A stretch of DNA of 64,000 nt, taken from contig NZ_OW235315.1 of assembly GCF_934924865.1 (NCBI RefSeq), positions 2,294,001 through 2,358,000 of the forward strand, written 5' to 3'. The stretch is from Tepidibacter aestuarii (lineage in GTDB: Bacteria > Bacillota > Clostridia > Peptostreptococcales > Peptostreptococcaceae). The notes below the pieces were generated by a model. That model ran no database searches and was not told the DNA's origin. It worked only from the letters and a program-made list of their open reading frames with translations. Position 1 is the first letter of the stretch. Each line of letters starts with the position of its first letter. The translations under genes were made by a program, and so were the position numbers. This document shows, piece after piece, positions 9,274 through 18,555 of this stretch.

Positions 9274-9460
9274 AAATTTCCTATTCATTATAAAACAATC
9301 TTTATTTCAAACATTACAAGGTTGATTCTTTAGAAATTCATTACTAAAACTATATCTATCTATATTTTTAAAGGTATATAATTTATTATTTAAAAGATAT
9401 CAATTTCCTATTCATTATAAAGTAATCTTTATCTAAATATATTTCCTATTCATTATAAAA
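9274..9460 (-). repeat. Three imperfect copies of a short A/T-rich motif
   Basis: The core TTTCCTATTCATTATAAA occurs at 9277-9294, 9404-9421 and 9442-9459. Copies 1 and 2 extend on the right through a related AATCTTTAT. Read leftward each gives TTTATAATGAATAGGAAA, which contains TATAAT. Spacings are 127 and 38 bases, so this is not a CRISPR array. No good -35 was found 17 bases before the first copy. The region lies between rpmA and the Spo0B-like gene and could hold promoters for spo0B-obg-yhbY, which is inference. Confidence 0.5.
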
Positions 9461-9486
9461 AGGAGTGTTTAAAAACACTCCTTTTT
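9457..9486 (-). terminator. Terminator after rpmA
   Basis: AAAAAGGAGTGTTT and AAACACTCCTTTTT form a near-perfect stem with a two-base loop, three bases past the rpmA stop. It works in either direction by sequence. Confidence 0.9.
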
Positions 9487-9488
9487 GA

Positions 9489-9782
9489 TTATTCAGCAGC
9501 AGCAACTGGATATATGCTAACTTGCTTTCTTTTTTTATCTTTTCTTTCGAACTTAACTACTCCATCAACCTTAGCAAATAATGTATCGTCTCCGCCTCTT
9601 CCTACATTATTTCCTGGATGAATTTTAGTTCCTCTTTGTCTAACTATTATACTTCCAGCAGTAACAACTTGTCCGTCATATCTCTTAACTCCAAGTCTTT
9701 TTGATATAGAGTCACGTCCGTTCTTAGAAGAACCAACTCCTTTTTTACTGGCAAATAACTGAAGGTTCATTTTTAACATCAT
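9489..9782 (-). CDS. rpmA: 50S ribosomal protein L27
   Basis: A 97-residue L27. It has the Firmicute N-terminal extension MNLQLFA followed by [14 protein letters not shown]. Prp protease cuts between Ala and Ser to expose the mature N-terminus that reaches the peptidyl transferase centre. Conserved stretches [16 protein letters not shown] and [14 protein letters not shown] are present. Double ATG codons follow a GGAGGTG site, so the start could be 9782 or 9779. It lies directly after prp, the gene for its processing protease. Confidence 0.98.
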   Translation of the reverse strand: MMLKMNLQLFASKKGVGSSKNGRDSISKRLGVKRYDGQVVTAGSIIVRQRGTKIHPGNNVGRGGDDTLFAKVDGVVKFERKDKKRKQVSIYPVAAAE

Positions 9783-9784
9783 AA

Positions 9785-10117
9785 TTACACCTCCTCTTCT
9801 TTAATTTTTATATAAGAAGAGTATTCTTCTTTTATATTTTCAAGTCCTAATACCATAGTCTCAAGTATAGGATTAATTATGTTTCTTTTATCATCCGAAA
9901 TATCAAAAGGTATTTTGCATCGAAGTTTTCCATCACTGATTTTATACTCTGACTCTACTTTCGCATATTCATGTATTCCAATCAGTGCTGTTTGAGTCAA
10001 TACAGAAACTGCTGCACAAACAATATCTTGCCCATGTTCTGCAAATCCTGCATGGCCTTTCACATCAAATTCAACTATATCACTTTCGAAATTTCTTCTT
10101 ATCACAATTTTAATCAT
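9785..10117 (-). CDS. prp: Ribosomal-processing cysteine protease Prp
   Basis: A 110-residue protease that removes the L27 N-terminal extension. The catalytic pair is seen in [20 protein letters not shown]: His22 in GHAG and Cys34 in DIVCAAVS. It sits between rplU and rpmA, the conserved position in Firmicutes that have the extended L27. Two bases separate it from rpmA and four from rplU. Its own ribosome site is poor, suggesting translational coupling to rplU. Confidence 0.95.
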   Translation of the reverse strand: MIKIVIRRNFESDIVEFDVKGHAGFAEHGQDIVCAAVSVLTQTALIGIHEYAKVESEYKISDGKLRCKIPFDISDDKRNIINPILETMVLGLENIKEEYSSYIKIKEEEV

Positions 10118-10121
10118 AGAA

Positions 10122-10433
10122 TTAAGCGTTTATCTTTTCTATAACTAATTTAGTGAAAGGTTGACGATGTCCTTGCTTTCTTCTGTAGTCTTTCTTTGGC
10201 TTGTATTTGAAAACTATAACTTTTTTAGCTTTTCCTTGCTCTAAAACTTTAGCCTCAACTTTAGCTCCATCAACTACTGGATTTCCTACTACAAGATTTC
10301 CGTCTTTAGAACAAACTAATACCTTGTCTAAAGTAACAACATCTCCTGCATTAGCTTCTAATTTCTCAACGAATATTACGTCTCCTTCAGAAACTCTGTA
10401 TTGCTTTCCACCTGTCTCTACTATTGCGTACAT
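10122..10433 (-). CDS. rplU: 50S ribosomal protein L21
   Basis: A 103-residue L21 starting [18 protein letters not shown], normal length. The C-terminal [25 protein letters not shown] is typical rRNA-binding sequence. The ATG at 10433 follows a GAGGAGGTG site. It is the first gene of the rplU-prp-rpmA operon and has a structured leader and a near-consensus promoter. Confidence 0.98.
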   Translation of the reverse strand: MYAIVETGGKQYRVSEGDVIFVEKLEANAGDVVTLDKVLVCSKDGNLVVGNPVVDGAKVEAKVLEQGKAKKVIVFKYKPKKDYRRKQGHRQPFTKLVIEKINA

Positions 10434-10526
10434 TATGTTACACCTCCTCAAACCAGTCTCGCCAATTCTAGGTACCTAATTAGGATTTTGTAACCCGGAT
10501 TGTGCGGCTACTTACTACAGATATAA
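10434..10526 (-). promoter_or_regulatory. Leader of rplU, probable L21 autoregulatory RNA
   Basis: About 90 transcribed bases between promoter and rplU contain GTAGCCGCACAATCCGGG followed by paired segments (CCTAATTAGG, GGCGAGACTGGT). Firmicute rplU genes often carry a conserved L21 leader here. I match by position and general look only. Alignment to the Rfam L21 leader model would confirm it. Confidence 0.6.
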
Positions 10527-10555
10527 ATATTATCAAAGTTTTAATTTGTTGTCAA
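10527..10555 (-). promoter_or_regulatory. Sigma-A promoter of rplU-prp-rpmA
   Basis: TTGACA (10550-10555), a 17-base spacer and TAATAT (10527-10532), read leftward. It lies 13 bases past the rng stop, so rng readthrough may also feed the operon. Confidence 0.85.
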
Positions 10556-10568
10556 GAAAATTTTTACT

Positions 10569-11969
10569 TTAATATATAGTTATTATATCATTTGGATTTA
10601 AATCCTTATCCTCTGAAATTTCAATGTTAATTTCATAATATTTAGATATTTCTTTTATATGTTTAAAGTCATCTTTTTTTGCTATATTAAATATATAATT
10701 TGAAGATTTGAATAAAACTTTTTCAAGGCTTGTATGCTTTTTAAGTCTTATTATTTCTTTTTCTATATCACTTAGTATTTTATTTTTAGATTTTAAACTT
10801 CCTTGTCCACTACAGTAAATGCACTGTGCTTCAAAATATTTATCTAATGTATCATTAGATTTCTTTCTAACAACTTCTACAAGCCCTAAGTTTGTCATTC
10901 CTAATACTTGAGCTCTTGTCTTATCTTTATTTAAGTATATTTGAAGTTTTTTTAGAATTTGCTGTTTATAATTATCATTTCTCATATCTATAAAATCTAT
11001 AATTATAATTCCAGCTACATTTCTAAGTCTTATTTGCCTAGCTATTTCTTTGCATGCTTCTAAATTGGTTTTGAATACAGTCTCATCGAGCCCTAGTTTA
11101 CCTGTAAATTTACCTGTATTAACATCTATAACTGTCATTGCCTCTGTCTTATCTATTATTATATAAGCTCCGTTTTTCAGCCAAACCTTCCTATTTAAAG
11201 CAGTTTTCAAATCTTTTTTTATTTTGTAGTAATCGAACAAGTCAAGTCCTTCATCGAAATGTTCAACCTTATTTTTAAAAGATTTATCTATTTTAGTTAG
11301 AACATCAACTACTTTTTCATATTCTTGTTTGTTGTTTACAATTATTTTTTCAAAATCTGGTGTAAAAATATCTCTTATAACCTTTAATGTCAAATCTAAA
11401 TCTTTATACAAAAGTCTAGACCCCATACCTAGTTTATTATATTTTTGAATTTCATCCCATATTTTGAATAGTTCATTTAAATCATCTTTGAAATCTATTT
11501 CTTGTTTGTCTATAGCCTCAGTTCTTATTATAAGACCCATGCCCTTAGTACCGATTTCATCTACTATTGATTTAATTCTTTTTATTTCTTCTTTATCTTT
11601 TATCTTATTTGATATAGCTATATCATCTCTAGTAGGCATTAATACTAAATATCTACCTGGTATACTTATTTCTTGAGTTATTTTAGGTCCTTTATCTTTT
11701 ATTGCTTCTTTATTAACCTGAACAAGTACTTCTTGTCCTGTTTTTATATTATGACCTTTAGAAAGCTTTAAATACGCATTCTTATCAATGCCTATGTCTA
11801 CAAATGCAGCTTCCATTCCAAGAAGAACATTTTTTACTATTCCTCTATATATCCTTCCCTGTAGCTTTTCATTCATTTTATCTTCAATAAATAAATCTAC
11901 TACCTTTCCATCCTCAACATAAGCAACCTTAGATTGATATAATGCAACATCAACTAATAAACTCTTCAT
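10569..11969 (-). CDS. rng: Ribonuclease G/E family endoribonuclease
   Basis: A 466-residue RNase G-type enzyme that cuts single-stranded A/U-rich RNA. An N-terminal S1 domain (about 38-110, YRGIVKNVLLGMEAAFVDIG) precedes the catalytic part. That part has the acidic metal residues in MTVIDVNTGKF and IIIIDFIDM. The zinc-link CIYCSGQG lies near residue 385. It lacks the long C-terminal scaffold of RNase E. In Clostridia this gene lies upstream of rplU, as here. Confidence 0.93.
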   Translation of the reverse strand: MKSLLVDVALYQSKVAYVEDGKVVDLFIEDKMNEKLQGRIYRGIVKNVLLGMEAAFVDIGIDKNAYLKLSKGHNIKTGQEVLVQVNKEAIKDKGPKITQEISIPGRYLVLMPTRDDIAISNKIKDKEEIKRIKSIVDEIGTKGMGLIIRTEAIDKQEIDFKDDLNELFKIWDEIQKYNKLGMGSRLLYKDLDLTLKVIRDIFTPDFEKIIVNNKQEYEKVVDVLTKIDKSFKNKVEHFDEGLDLFDYYKIKKDLKTALNRKVWLKNGAYIIIDKTEAMTVIDVNTGKFTGKLGLDETVFKTNLEACKEIARQIRLRNVAGIIIIDFIDMRNDNYKQQILKKLQIYLNKDKTRAQVLGMTNLGLVEVVRKKSNDTLDKYFEAQCIYCSGQGSLKSKNKILSDIEKEIIRLKKHTSLEKVLFKSSNYIFNIAKKDDFKHIKEISKYYEINIEISEDKDLNPNDIITIY

Positions 11970-11980
11970 TAAATCACTTC

Positions 11981-12679
11981 CTACATAGGTGCTACAAGTT
12001 TATTTTTGTTTTCTATATATAAATCATTTCTAGTTATTTTAAGATTCTCAAGATCTATACCTATATCACCAAATCCATTTAGCTTATCTATTAAGACATT
12101 TGGATTTAAGTTTGCACTAGATCCAGTTGCAACTACCATATTTAAAGTAAGTATATTTTGTTTTAAAGATATAGCTTTCAATGTTTTTATTAAAGGTCTT
12201 ATATTTACTTCTTTTAATTTTCCTTTTTTATTCTTTTTTACGTTTATTATTTCATCAAGCTTCATAAACTCTCCAACCTTAGATTTTATGTCTTCAATAT
12301 CTAAGTCAGAATCTATATTCATGCTTATTTCATATGAGCCATGGCTTATAGATGAACTCAACGACTTAGTAGTAGTCTTGTCTATATACTTTACCTTCTG
12401 AATTTTTATTCCATCTGGAAGTGCACTATTCACTCTACTTAAAAATTCATCTTCTTTAACTACATCCTCAAGTTCAACATCTATGTACTCTCCATAGCTT
12501 GTAACACCTAAAGATAAAGCCTGTCCAAATGAGATTTTTGGATGAGGATTAAATCCTTGAGAATAAGCTACCTTAATCCCAGCTTTTCTTAAAACTCGTT
12601 GTAAAAGTCTTTGAAGATCCAGATGCGATATATATATCATATCATTTTCTTTAATAAGCTTACATCTTATAACATTCAT
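11981..12679 (-). CDS. TIGR03936/DUF2344 radical SAM-associated protein
   Basis: A 232-residue protein of the family that partners the adjacent radical SAM enzyme. Diagnostic stretches are ISHLDLQRLLQRVLRKAGIKVAYSQGFNPHP... and SFGQALSLGVTSYGEY. It starts at the ATG at 12679, whose first base is the last base of the upstream stop (TAATG), with AGGGGG eight bases earlier, so the two proteins are translationally coupled. The family's function is unknown. Its gene-neighbourhood link to rng and ribosomal genes suggests a role in RNA or ribosome modification. Confidence 0.9.
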   Translation of the reverse strand: MNVIRCKLIKENDMIYISHLDLQRLLQRVLRKAGIKVAYSQGFNPHPKISFGQALSLGVTSYGEYIDVELEDVVKEDEFLSRVNSALPDGIKIQKVKYIDKTTTKSLSSSISHGSYEISMNIDSDLDIEDIKSKVGEFMKLDEIINVKKNKKGKLKEVNIRPLIKTLKAISLKQNILTLNMVVATGSSANLNPNVLIDKLNGFGDIGIDLENLKITRNDLYIENKNKLVAPM

Positions 12680-14529
12680 TAGCATAACCCCCTTGCTAAA
12701 TCAGTATTTATACCACAAGCATTACATTTATGTCTACAATCAGGAGTTAAAGCTTCAGTCTTTGAAAGTTCATTCTCTCTTATTAAGAACTTCTTGCTAA
12801 CACCCACATCTATATGATCCCAAGGGAATACTTCATCATACTCTCTATGTCTATTAGCATAAAAATCTATATCTATATTATTTTCTTCAAAGGCTTCTAC
12901 CCATAAATCAAACTTAAAGTGCTCATTCCATCCATCAAACTTACATCCTTTTTTATAGGCATCATAAATAACCTTACCTATTTTTCTATCTCCTCTTGCC
13001 ATTACAGCCTCTAATAAGCTAGTCTTACTATCATGGTAATTGTACTTAATATTTCTATTTTTTAATTTTTTAGTTAAATGTATTTGTTTTTCCCTAATTT
13101 CTTCTTGAGTGTCTTGTCCATGCCATTGGAATGGAGTAAATGGTTTTGGAACGAATGTAGATGTGCTCACTGTAACTCCAAAGTTTCTAGTTAACTTCCC
13201 TTCGTGAACATCTCTGTATATATCTATCACTTTATAAGCAAGATCCTTTATACCATCTAAATCATCATAGTTCTCCGTAGGAAGTCCTATCATAAAGTAA
13301 AGCTTTACGCTATTCCATCCTTTTCCAAATGCTTTTCTAGTTGCATTCTCAAGATCAAACTCAGTAATCCCTTTATTTATAACATCTCTAAGTCTTTGGG
13401 TTCCAGCCTCTGGTGCAAATGTCAATCCACTTTTTCTAACCTCTTGAACCTTATGTGCAAGCTCTAAAGAGAAGTTATCAAGTCTTAAAGATGGAAGAGA
13501 TAGAGCTACTCTTTGTTTTTTAGAATACTCTTCAATCAAATGATCTGTTATCTCTGCAAGATTCGAATAATCACTAGTACTTAAAGATGCTAAAGACATT
13601 TCTTCATGTCCAGTGCTTTCAATCAATTTTTTAGCAATTTCTTTTAATCTATCTACACTTCTTTCTCTTATAGGTCTATATATCATTCCCGCTTGACAGA
13701 ATCTACATCCTCTTGTACATCCTCTAAATAACTCAAGCATTATTCTATTGTGTACTATATCGATAAAAGGAACTACTATTTTTTCCGGGAAAAAACATTC
13801 ATCTAGATTCTTTATTATTCTTTTTGGAATTTTTTTAGGTATATCATCTTTTAATGTATTAACACTTTTTACTGTATTATCTTCATTATATTCAACCTCA
13901 TATAAAGAAGGAATATATATACCTTCTACATTTTTAGCTAAATCATATAAGAATTCTTCTCTAGATTTATCTGTATCTTTCCACAGCTTATATCTATCTA
14001 CTACTTCTAATAAAACTTCCTCTCCTTCTCCAAGAGAAACTATATCAACAAAATCTGCTAGAGGCTCACTATTGTAAGCACATGGACCTCCAACTAATAT
14101 AAAAGGATCATTCCTTTTTCTGTCTTTAGCTAAAATTTCAACCTTAGCTAAATCTAATATATTTAATATATTTGTATAAGAAAGCTCATATTGTAATGTA
14201 AATGCTAAAAAATCAAAGTTAGTAATAGGCTCTCTTGATTCTAATCCAAACATTGGAATATCATTTTCTCTCATTTTTTCTTCCATATCAATGGCTGGAG
14301 AAAATATTCTTTCACAAAAAATATCATCTCTTTCATTTAAAACTCCATATAATATCTGAAGCCCTAAATGGCTCATTCCTACTTCATATACATCAGGAAA
14401 AGAGAAACCGAATCTAACTAAATCCTTCTTTGATGTATCCTTATGATAAGAATTTATTTCATTTCCTAAATATCTTGAAGGCTTTTCAACCTTCATTAAT
14501 ATATTATCTAAGTTCACCTTTTTGGTCAT
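12679..14529 (-). CDS. TIGR03960 family B12-binding-type radical SAM protein
   Basis: A 616-residue enzyme. An N-terminal Rossmann-like B12-binding-type region (about 1-200) precedes a radical SAM core whose cluster motif CTRGCRFCQAGMIYRP binds 4Fe-4S and SAM. A cysteine-rich end (CRHKCNACGINTD) may hold a metal or a second cluster. No substrate is established for the family to my knowledge. The fixed gene order with the DUF2344 partner, rng and L21/L27 suggests modification of an RNA or ribosomal component, which is inference. It overlaps the upstream small membrane gene by 26 bases. Confidence 0.9.
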   Translation of the reverse strand: MTKKVNLDNILMKVEKPSRYLGNEINSYHKDTSKKDLVRFGFSFPDVYEVGMSHLGLQILYGVLNERDDIFCERIFSPAIDMEEKMRENDIPMFGLESREPITNFDFLAFTLQYELSYTNILNILDLAKVEILAKDRKRNDPFILVGGPCAYNSEPLADFVDIVSLGEGEEVLLEVVDRYKLWKDTDKSREEFLYDLAKNVEGIYIPSLYEVEYNEDNTVKSVNTLKDDIPKKIPKRIIKNLDECFFPEKIVVPFIDIVHNRIMLELFRGCTRGCRFCQAGMIYRPIRERSVDRLKEIAKKLIESTGHEEMSLASLSTSDYSNLAEITDHLIEEYSKKQRVALSLPSLRLDNFSLELAHKVQEVRKSGLTFAPEAGTQRLRDVINKGITEFDLENATRKAFGKGWNSVKLYFMIGLPTENYDDLDGIKDLAYKVIDIYRDVHEGKLTRNFGVTVSTSTFVPKPFTPFQWHGQDTQEEIREKQIHLTKKLKNRNIKYNYHDSKTSLLEAVMARGDRKIGKVIYDAYKKGCKFDGWNEHFKFDLWVEAFEENNIDIDFYANRHREYDEVFPWDHIDVGVSKKFLIRENELSKTEALTPDCRHKCNACGINTDLARGLC

Positions 14530-14797
14530 ATATTTTTAATACCTCCGTCACTTTTTTGTGTATTACATTTGAATATTCTTTAAAGTCCATATTATATTCC
14601 AAGACTGTTTTAACCTGATTTGTATACCTTTGACTGTCATATATATTTAATTTTGTCCCAAAAGCCAATAAAACAATTATACATGAAATTATAAACTGTA
14701 TCAAAACTTTATTGACTATATTTTTATTTTTATTAAATCCCTTTTTTCTAAACCTATTTTTTCTTAAATTTCTTTTAAACTTATTTTTTTTAATCAT
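14504..14797 (-). CDS. Small single-pass membrane protein upstream of the radical SAM pair
   Basis: A 97-residue protein. A very basic N-terminus (Lys/Arg/Asn rich, residues 1-28) is followed by one membrane segment (about 31-48) and a short external tail. In some Clostridia, as I recall, a SpoIVFA-like membrane protein lies at this place. This could be a shortened relative lacking a peptidase-like domain, but the sequence alone does not prove it. A GGAGGGG site precedes the ATG. The 3' end overlaps the radical SAM start. Confidence 0.6.
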   Translation of the reverse strand: MIKKNKFKRNLRKNRFRKKGFNKNKNIVNKVLIQFIISCIIVLLAFGTKLNIYDSQRYTNQVKTVLEYNMDFKEYSNVIHKKVTEVLKIYDQKGELR

Positions 14798-15028
14798 AAC
14801 AACCCCTCCTTAATATATGCATTAAATTCTTAATTTACACTTAAATAGATAACTCTGTAACACTTATGTAATAACCTTATATTTAATTGTATGAATATTA
14901 TTCCTATATTATTTTAATAATTAACTTATGTAGCAAAATTTAATCTAGAATTTCTCCATATTTTGTGATTAAATTAGTATTGTGCGGGTACATATCAAAT
15001 ATAATTAAATTCGGGAGGTATTTTATAC

Positions 15029-16210
15029 ATGGAATCATTTAAGATAAAAAACAATATTCATTGGACAGGAGTATTAGACCCAGGTCTTGAAGTATTCGAT
15101 ATTATAATGAAGACAGAGTTCGGAAGCACTTACAATTCATACTTTATAGACGATGAGAAAAAAGTTTTAATAGATACTGTTAAAGCAAATTTCAAAGATG
15201 AATATCTTGAAAAATTATCTAAATTAACTGATATTAAAAACATAGATTACGTTATAATAAATCACACTGAGCCAGATCACTCTGGATCTTTAAAGTACTT
15301 ACTAGAAATAAATCCTGATATAGAAATATATTGTACTAAAGCTGCCAGTATATTCTTAAAAGAACAAGTAAATAAAGAGTTCAAATGTCATGTTATAAAA
15401 GATGGAGAAGAGCTTGATATTGGAAGCAAAAAATTAAAATTTGTAACAGCACCATTCCTTCACTGGTCTGACACTATGTTTGTATACAGTGAAGCTGATA
15501 AAGTATTATTCTCATGTGATGCTTTTGGTTCTCACTATGCAAGTGTAGATCCTAAAGTTGTTCATACTGAAGATTACAAGAAATCATTTAAACATTATTA
15601 TGACTGTATAGTAAAACCTTTTGCAAAACATGCTTTAAGTGCTATAAATAAAGTTAAAGACTTTGAAATAGATACAATACTTACTTCTCATGGACCTATA
15701 TTATCTGAAGATATAAGCTACAATATAGAAAAATATACGGAGTGGTCTAATGAAGTAGTTAAGACTTCAAATCAAAAGAAAGTAGCCCTACTTTACTTAT
15801 CCGCTTATAAAAACACTGTTTTAATGGCTGAGAAGATAAAGAAAGGATTAGAGTCTGAAGGCGTTGCAGTAGAGTTTTTAGACATAGAAAACGAAAGCTT
15901 AGAGACTATTCATGATGTAATAAATATGTCTAAGGGTCTTTTACTTGGCTCTCCTACTATAAATAAATCTATGGTTAAACCTATGTGGGATGCTTTATCT
16001 ATAATAGATCCTATGGCTAATATGGGTAAAATAGGTGGAGTATTTGGTTCATTTGGATGGAGTGGCGAAGGAATCAAGATGGCTGAATCTATGATTAAGA
16101 TAATGGGCTTTAAGATGCCTGTTGAGTCTGTAACAAAGAAATTCTCACCATCAGAAGATACTTTAAATCAATGTGTAGAATTCGGTAAGGAATTTGCAAA
16201 ACATATATAG
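15029..16210 (+). CDS. Flavodiiron protein (oxygen/nitric oxide reductase)
   Basis: A 393-residue FprA-type enzyme that reduces O2 or NO in anaerobes. The N-terminal metallo-beta-lactamase half holds the diiron ligands NHTEPDHSG (about 80-88), a conserved Trp/His stretch FLHWSD, SCDAFGSH and TSHGP. The C-terminal flavodoxin half (from about residue 250) has YLSAYKNT and the FGWSGEG FMN-binding loop. There is no rubredoxin domain, so electrons must come from a separate carrier. A GGGAGG site precedes the ATG. It is monocistronic and ends in a strong terminator. Confidence 0.95.
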   Translation: MESFKIKNNIHWTGVLDPGLEVFDIIMKTEFGSTYNSYFIDDEKKVLIDTVKANFKDEYLEKLSKLTDIKNIDYVIINHTEPDHSGSLKYLLEINPDIEIYCTKAASIFLKEQVNKEFKCHVIKDGEELDIGSKKLKFVTAPFLHWSDTMFVYSEADKVLFSCDAFGSHYASVDPKVVHTEDYKKSFKHYYDCIVKPFAKHALSAINKVKDFEIDTILTSHGPILSEDISYNIEKYTEWSNEVVKTSNQKKVALLYLSAYKNTVLMAEKIKKGLESEGVAVEFLDIENESLETIHDVINMSKGLLLGSPTINKSMVKPMWDALSIIDPMANMGKIGGVFGSFGWSGEGIKMAESMIKIMGFKMPVESVTKKFSPSEDTLNQCVEFGKEFAKHI

Positions 16211-16213
16211 TAT

Positions 16214-16250
16214 AAAAAATCCGCAAATCGTGAGATTTGCGGATTTTTTT
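16214..16250. terminator. Bidirectional terminator
   Basis: AAAAAATCCGCAAATC, a four-base loop and GATTTGCGGATTTTTT. It lies between the convergent flavodiiron and DUF3786 genes and has A and T runs on both sides. Confidence 0.92.
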
Positions 16251-16314
16251 GTATTTAAATTAACATTAAAAACTAATCAAATTAAAGAGTATAACATTTT
16301 TATAACAAGTAAAT

Positions 16315-16977
16315 CTAGTTAAAACTGTACAAACCTATATCAACAGGAAGCTCTCCTTTATTTTTAAGAAAATTTATTGCTATATCTACAACAACTGCTA
16401 AATCTTCTGCATCAAAATAGTATTCAATATTACTATCAAATAAAATACTAGCTGAAGGAGCAAATTCCTCGTCGCCTTCCCATACTATAAATGTAAAGAA
16501 TACATTTTTAAGAAATTCAAATTTATATCCTAAGTCCCCTTGTTTTATTTTTTCGCTATCTATATTCTTAAAACTTTCTTCAAAATCTTCTACTTTATTT
16601 CCATATAAGTTAGCTAACCTTAAAATAGTTCTATTATGGAAATTATGATAATACACATGTCCACCCGGTATGTCTTTAAAAGTAATATCTTTTCCAGTAG
16701 GAGGAACCCCTTTTCCATTTACAAGATATCTTAGAAACATAATTCTAGTTATATAGGACTCTACTAATTTATTGTCTTGATTATAAATATCTCCACTAGG
16801 ATATTTTACAGTATAATTTTTTCCCATAAGTTTAACTGTAAATATTTGTGCATTTTCGTCATATTTATTTCCTGTTAATTCTGCCATTTGCGATGGATCA
16901 GTATTTTTAAATATATTTTTTATGTATTCGTATGGAACTCTTCCTTGCCTATCATCCTTTTGTATTATAGCACTCAT
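16315..16977 (-). CDS. DUF3786 domain protein
   Basis: A 220-residue protein of the DUF3786 family found in anaerobes. The stretch FLRYLVNGKGVPPTGKDITF and the adjoining PGGHVYYHNFHNRTILRLA are characteristic. The end of the protein resembles a nucleotide or cofactor pocket (FIVWEGDEEFAPSASILFD), but no activity is known. The ATG at 16977 follows AAGGGGGAT. The in-frame upstream start at 17022 has no ribosome site. There is no operon partner. Confidence 0.8.
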   Translation of the reverse strand: MSAIIQKDDRQGRVPYEYIKNIFKNTDPSQMAELTGNKYDENAQIFTVKLMGKNYTVKYPSGDIYNQDNKLVESYITRIMFLRYLVNGKGVPPTGKDITFKDIPGGHVYYHNFHNRTILRLANLYGNKVEDFEESFKNIDSEKIKQGDLGYKFEFLKNVFFTFIVWEGDEEFAPSASILFDSNIEYYFDAEDLAVVVDIAINFLKNKGELPVDIGLYSFN

Positions 16978-17156
16978 GTTTATCCCCCTTAAACAATTGA
17001 CTCTAGATACACTTACAATCAAATCTTTATCAGTTTTATTTTACCATATTTTGTATAGTTGTATCATTTATTTATGTATACTCTATTAACATTATTACTC
17101 TTTATCTAACGATATTGTGTTTGTTTATACTACTTTTATTTAAAGTTTATAAATAA

Positions 17157-17195
17157 GAAAAAAATCCATAAATCACTGAGATTTACAGATTTTCT
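17157..17195 (-). terminator. Terminator after the Old Yellow Enzyme gene
   Basis: An imperfect stem AATCTGTAAATC / GATTTATGGATT with a T run read leftward, 67 bases past the stop. Confidence 0.7.
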
Positions 17196-17261
17196 TTTTC
17201 TCTTGATTTTATTAAACTATTTAACCTTTTATGCTCTTAAAGTTTCAATGATACTCCCATA

Positions 17262-18254
17262 TCAGCTTAATTTTTCGATTGCGTTCTTTGCCCAATCCGA
17301 ATTGTTAAGTAATGCTCTTCCTACACCAATAAGATCTGCTTTTCCCTTTAATAAAAGCTCTTCTGCCGCCTGAGCCTCAGTAATTCCACCAGTTAATATA
17401 ACTGGGATAGAAACTACTTTTTTGATAGCTTCAGTAAGTGGGGCAAAATATCCTTGGTCTTTTATTCCATTTAAATTATATCCACAAAATCCTCCAGAAA
17501 TATCAAGAATACTTACTCCTGCTTTTTCAAATTCACAAGCAGCAATTTTACTATCTTCAATAGTTGTTCCTCCGTCAACAAAATCTGAGGCTCCTAACCT
17601 CAATAATATTGGAAAATCTTTACCTACAACCTCGGATATTGCTTCAATAATTTGTAGGTGTATACGTATTCGATTATAAATACTTCCACCATATTCATCA
17701 GTTCTTTTATTTGTAAGAGGAGATAAAAACTGATTTAAAAAATAGCCATGCGCTGAATGTATCTCTACACCATCAAAACCTGCCTCTTTAACTCTTAGTG
17801 CGGCATTTTGAAATTCTTTTACAATATTTAAGATTTCATGTTTTGCAAGTTCACGAGGAACTCTCCCTAGGCGAGGATTAGCAACAACTGAAGGTCCAAC
17901 TGGTGTTGTTCCAATAATTTCTTGATCAGCTGCACTTCCTGCATGATTAATCTGCATTATAGCCTTTGAATCATTTTTATGAATTACATCTGCTAGCCTT
18001 TTAAGACCCTCAATCGTAGTATTATCTGCAACAGATAATTGGTTTTTACTTGCTTTTCCTTCTTGAGAAACAAAACTATGTTCAATTATAATAAGAGAAA
18101 TATACCCTCCATCTGATTTTTCTTTATAATAATCAATAATCTGTTGGCTTACATTACCATCCCCTTCTGACTTTGCAGTAGCCATCGGGGGCATTACCAA
18201 GCGGTTTTTGAGCTCAAGCTTACTTACATTTAATGGTTTATTTAGATAAGCCAT
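17262..18254 (-). CDS. NADH:flavin oxidoreductase, Old Yellow Enzyme family
   Basis: A 330-residue single-domain FMN-dependent ene-reductase (YqjM/XenA-like size, without the C-terminal NADH domain of 2,4-dienoyl-CoA reductase). Visible signatures are NRLVMPPMAT at the start, QINHAG, the FDGVEIHSAHGYFLNQFLSP core with the catalytic HSAHGY, the NKRTDEYGGS loop, and ILTGGI plus GVGRALL at the phosphate site. The ATG at 18254 lies eight bases after GGAGGG. A start at 18269 would begin within that site. It is monocistronic, and its substrate is unknown. Confidence 0.92.
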   Translation of the reverse strand: MAYLNKPLNVSKLELKNRLVMPPMATAKSEGDGNVSQQIIDYYKEKSDGGYISLIIIEHSFVSQEGKASKNQLSVADNTTIEGLKRLADVIHKNDSKAIMQINHAGSAADQEIIGTTPVGPSVVANPRLGRVPRELAKHEILNIVKEFQNAALRVKEAGFDGVEIHSAHGYFLNQFLSPLTNKRTDEYGGSIYNRIRIHLQIIEAISEVVGKDFPILLRLGASDFVDGGTTIEDSKIAACEFEKAGVSILDISGGFCGYNLNGIKDQGYFAPLTEAIKKVVSIPVILTGGITEAQAAEELLLKGKADLIGVGRALLNNSDWAKNAIEKLS

Positions 18255-18555
18255 ATTAAAACCCTCCATTTTATCTATGATTTCTTGATTTTTAGCATTT
18301 AAACCTATTTATACATAGCCATCTTTACTGATTTTTAATTTTTTATAATCCTACACTATTATTATACTATAACTCCTACATACAATAACAAAAAAATCAT
18401 GTATAGTTCAATAACTATAATCAACTCATTTTTAAATTCAAAAAGAACCTTTGACCCTAACATGATAAATTACTTATAGTTTCAAAGATTTATAGTATTA
18501 AAGCTTAATTCTATAAATGAAATTGATAGCATTAATATATTATATCATTCATTTT

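Noticed and set aside
9274..9460. CRISPR array
   Set aside because: Only three repeats, with irregular spacing of 127 and 38 bases, and no cas genes nearby.
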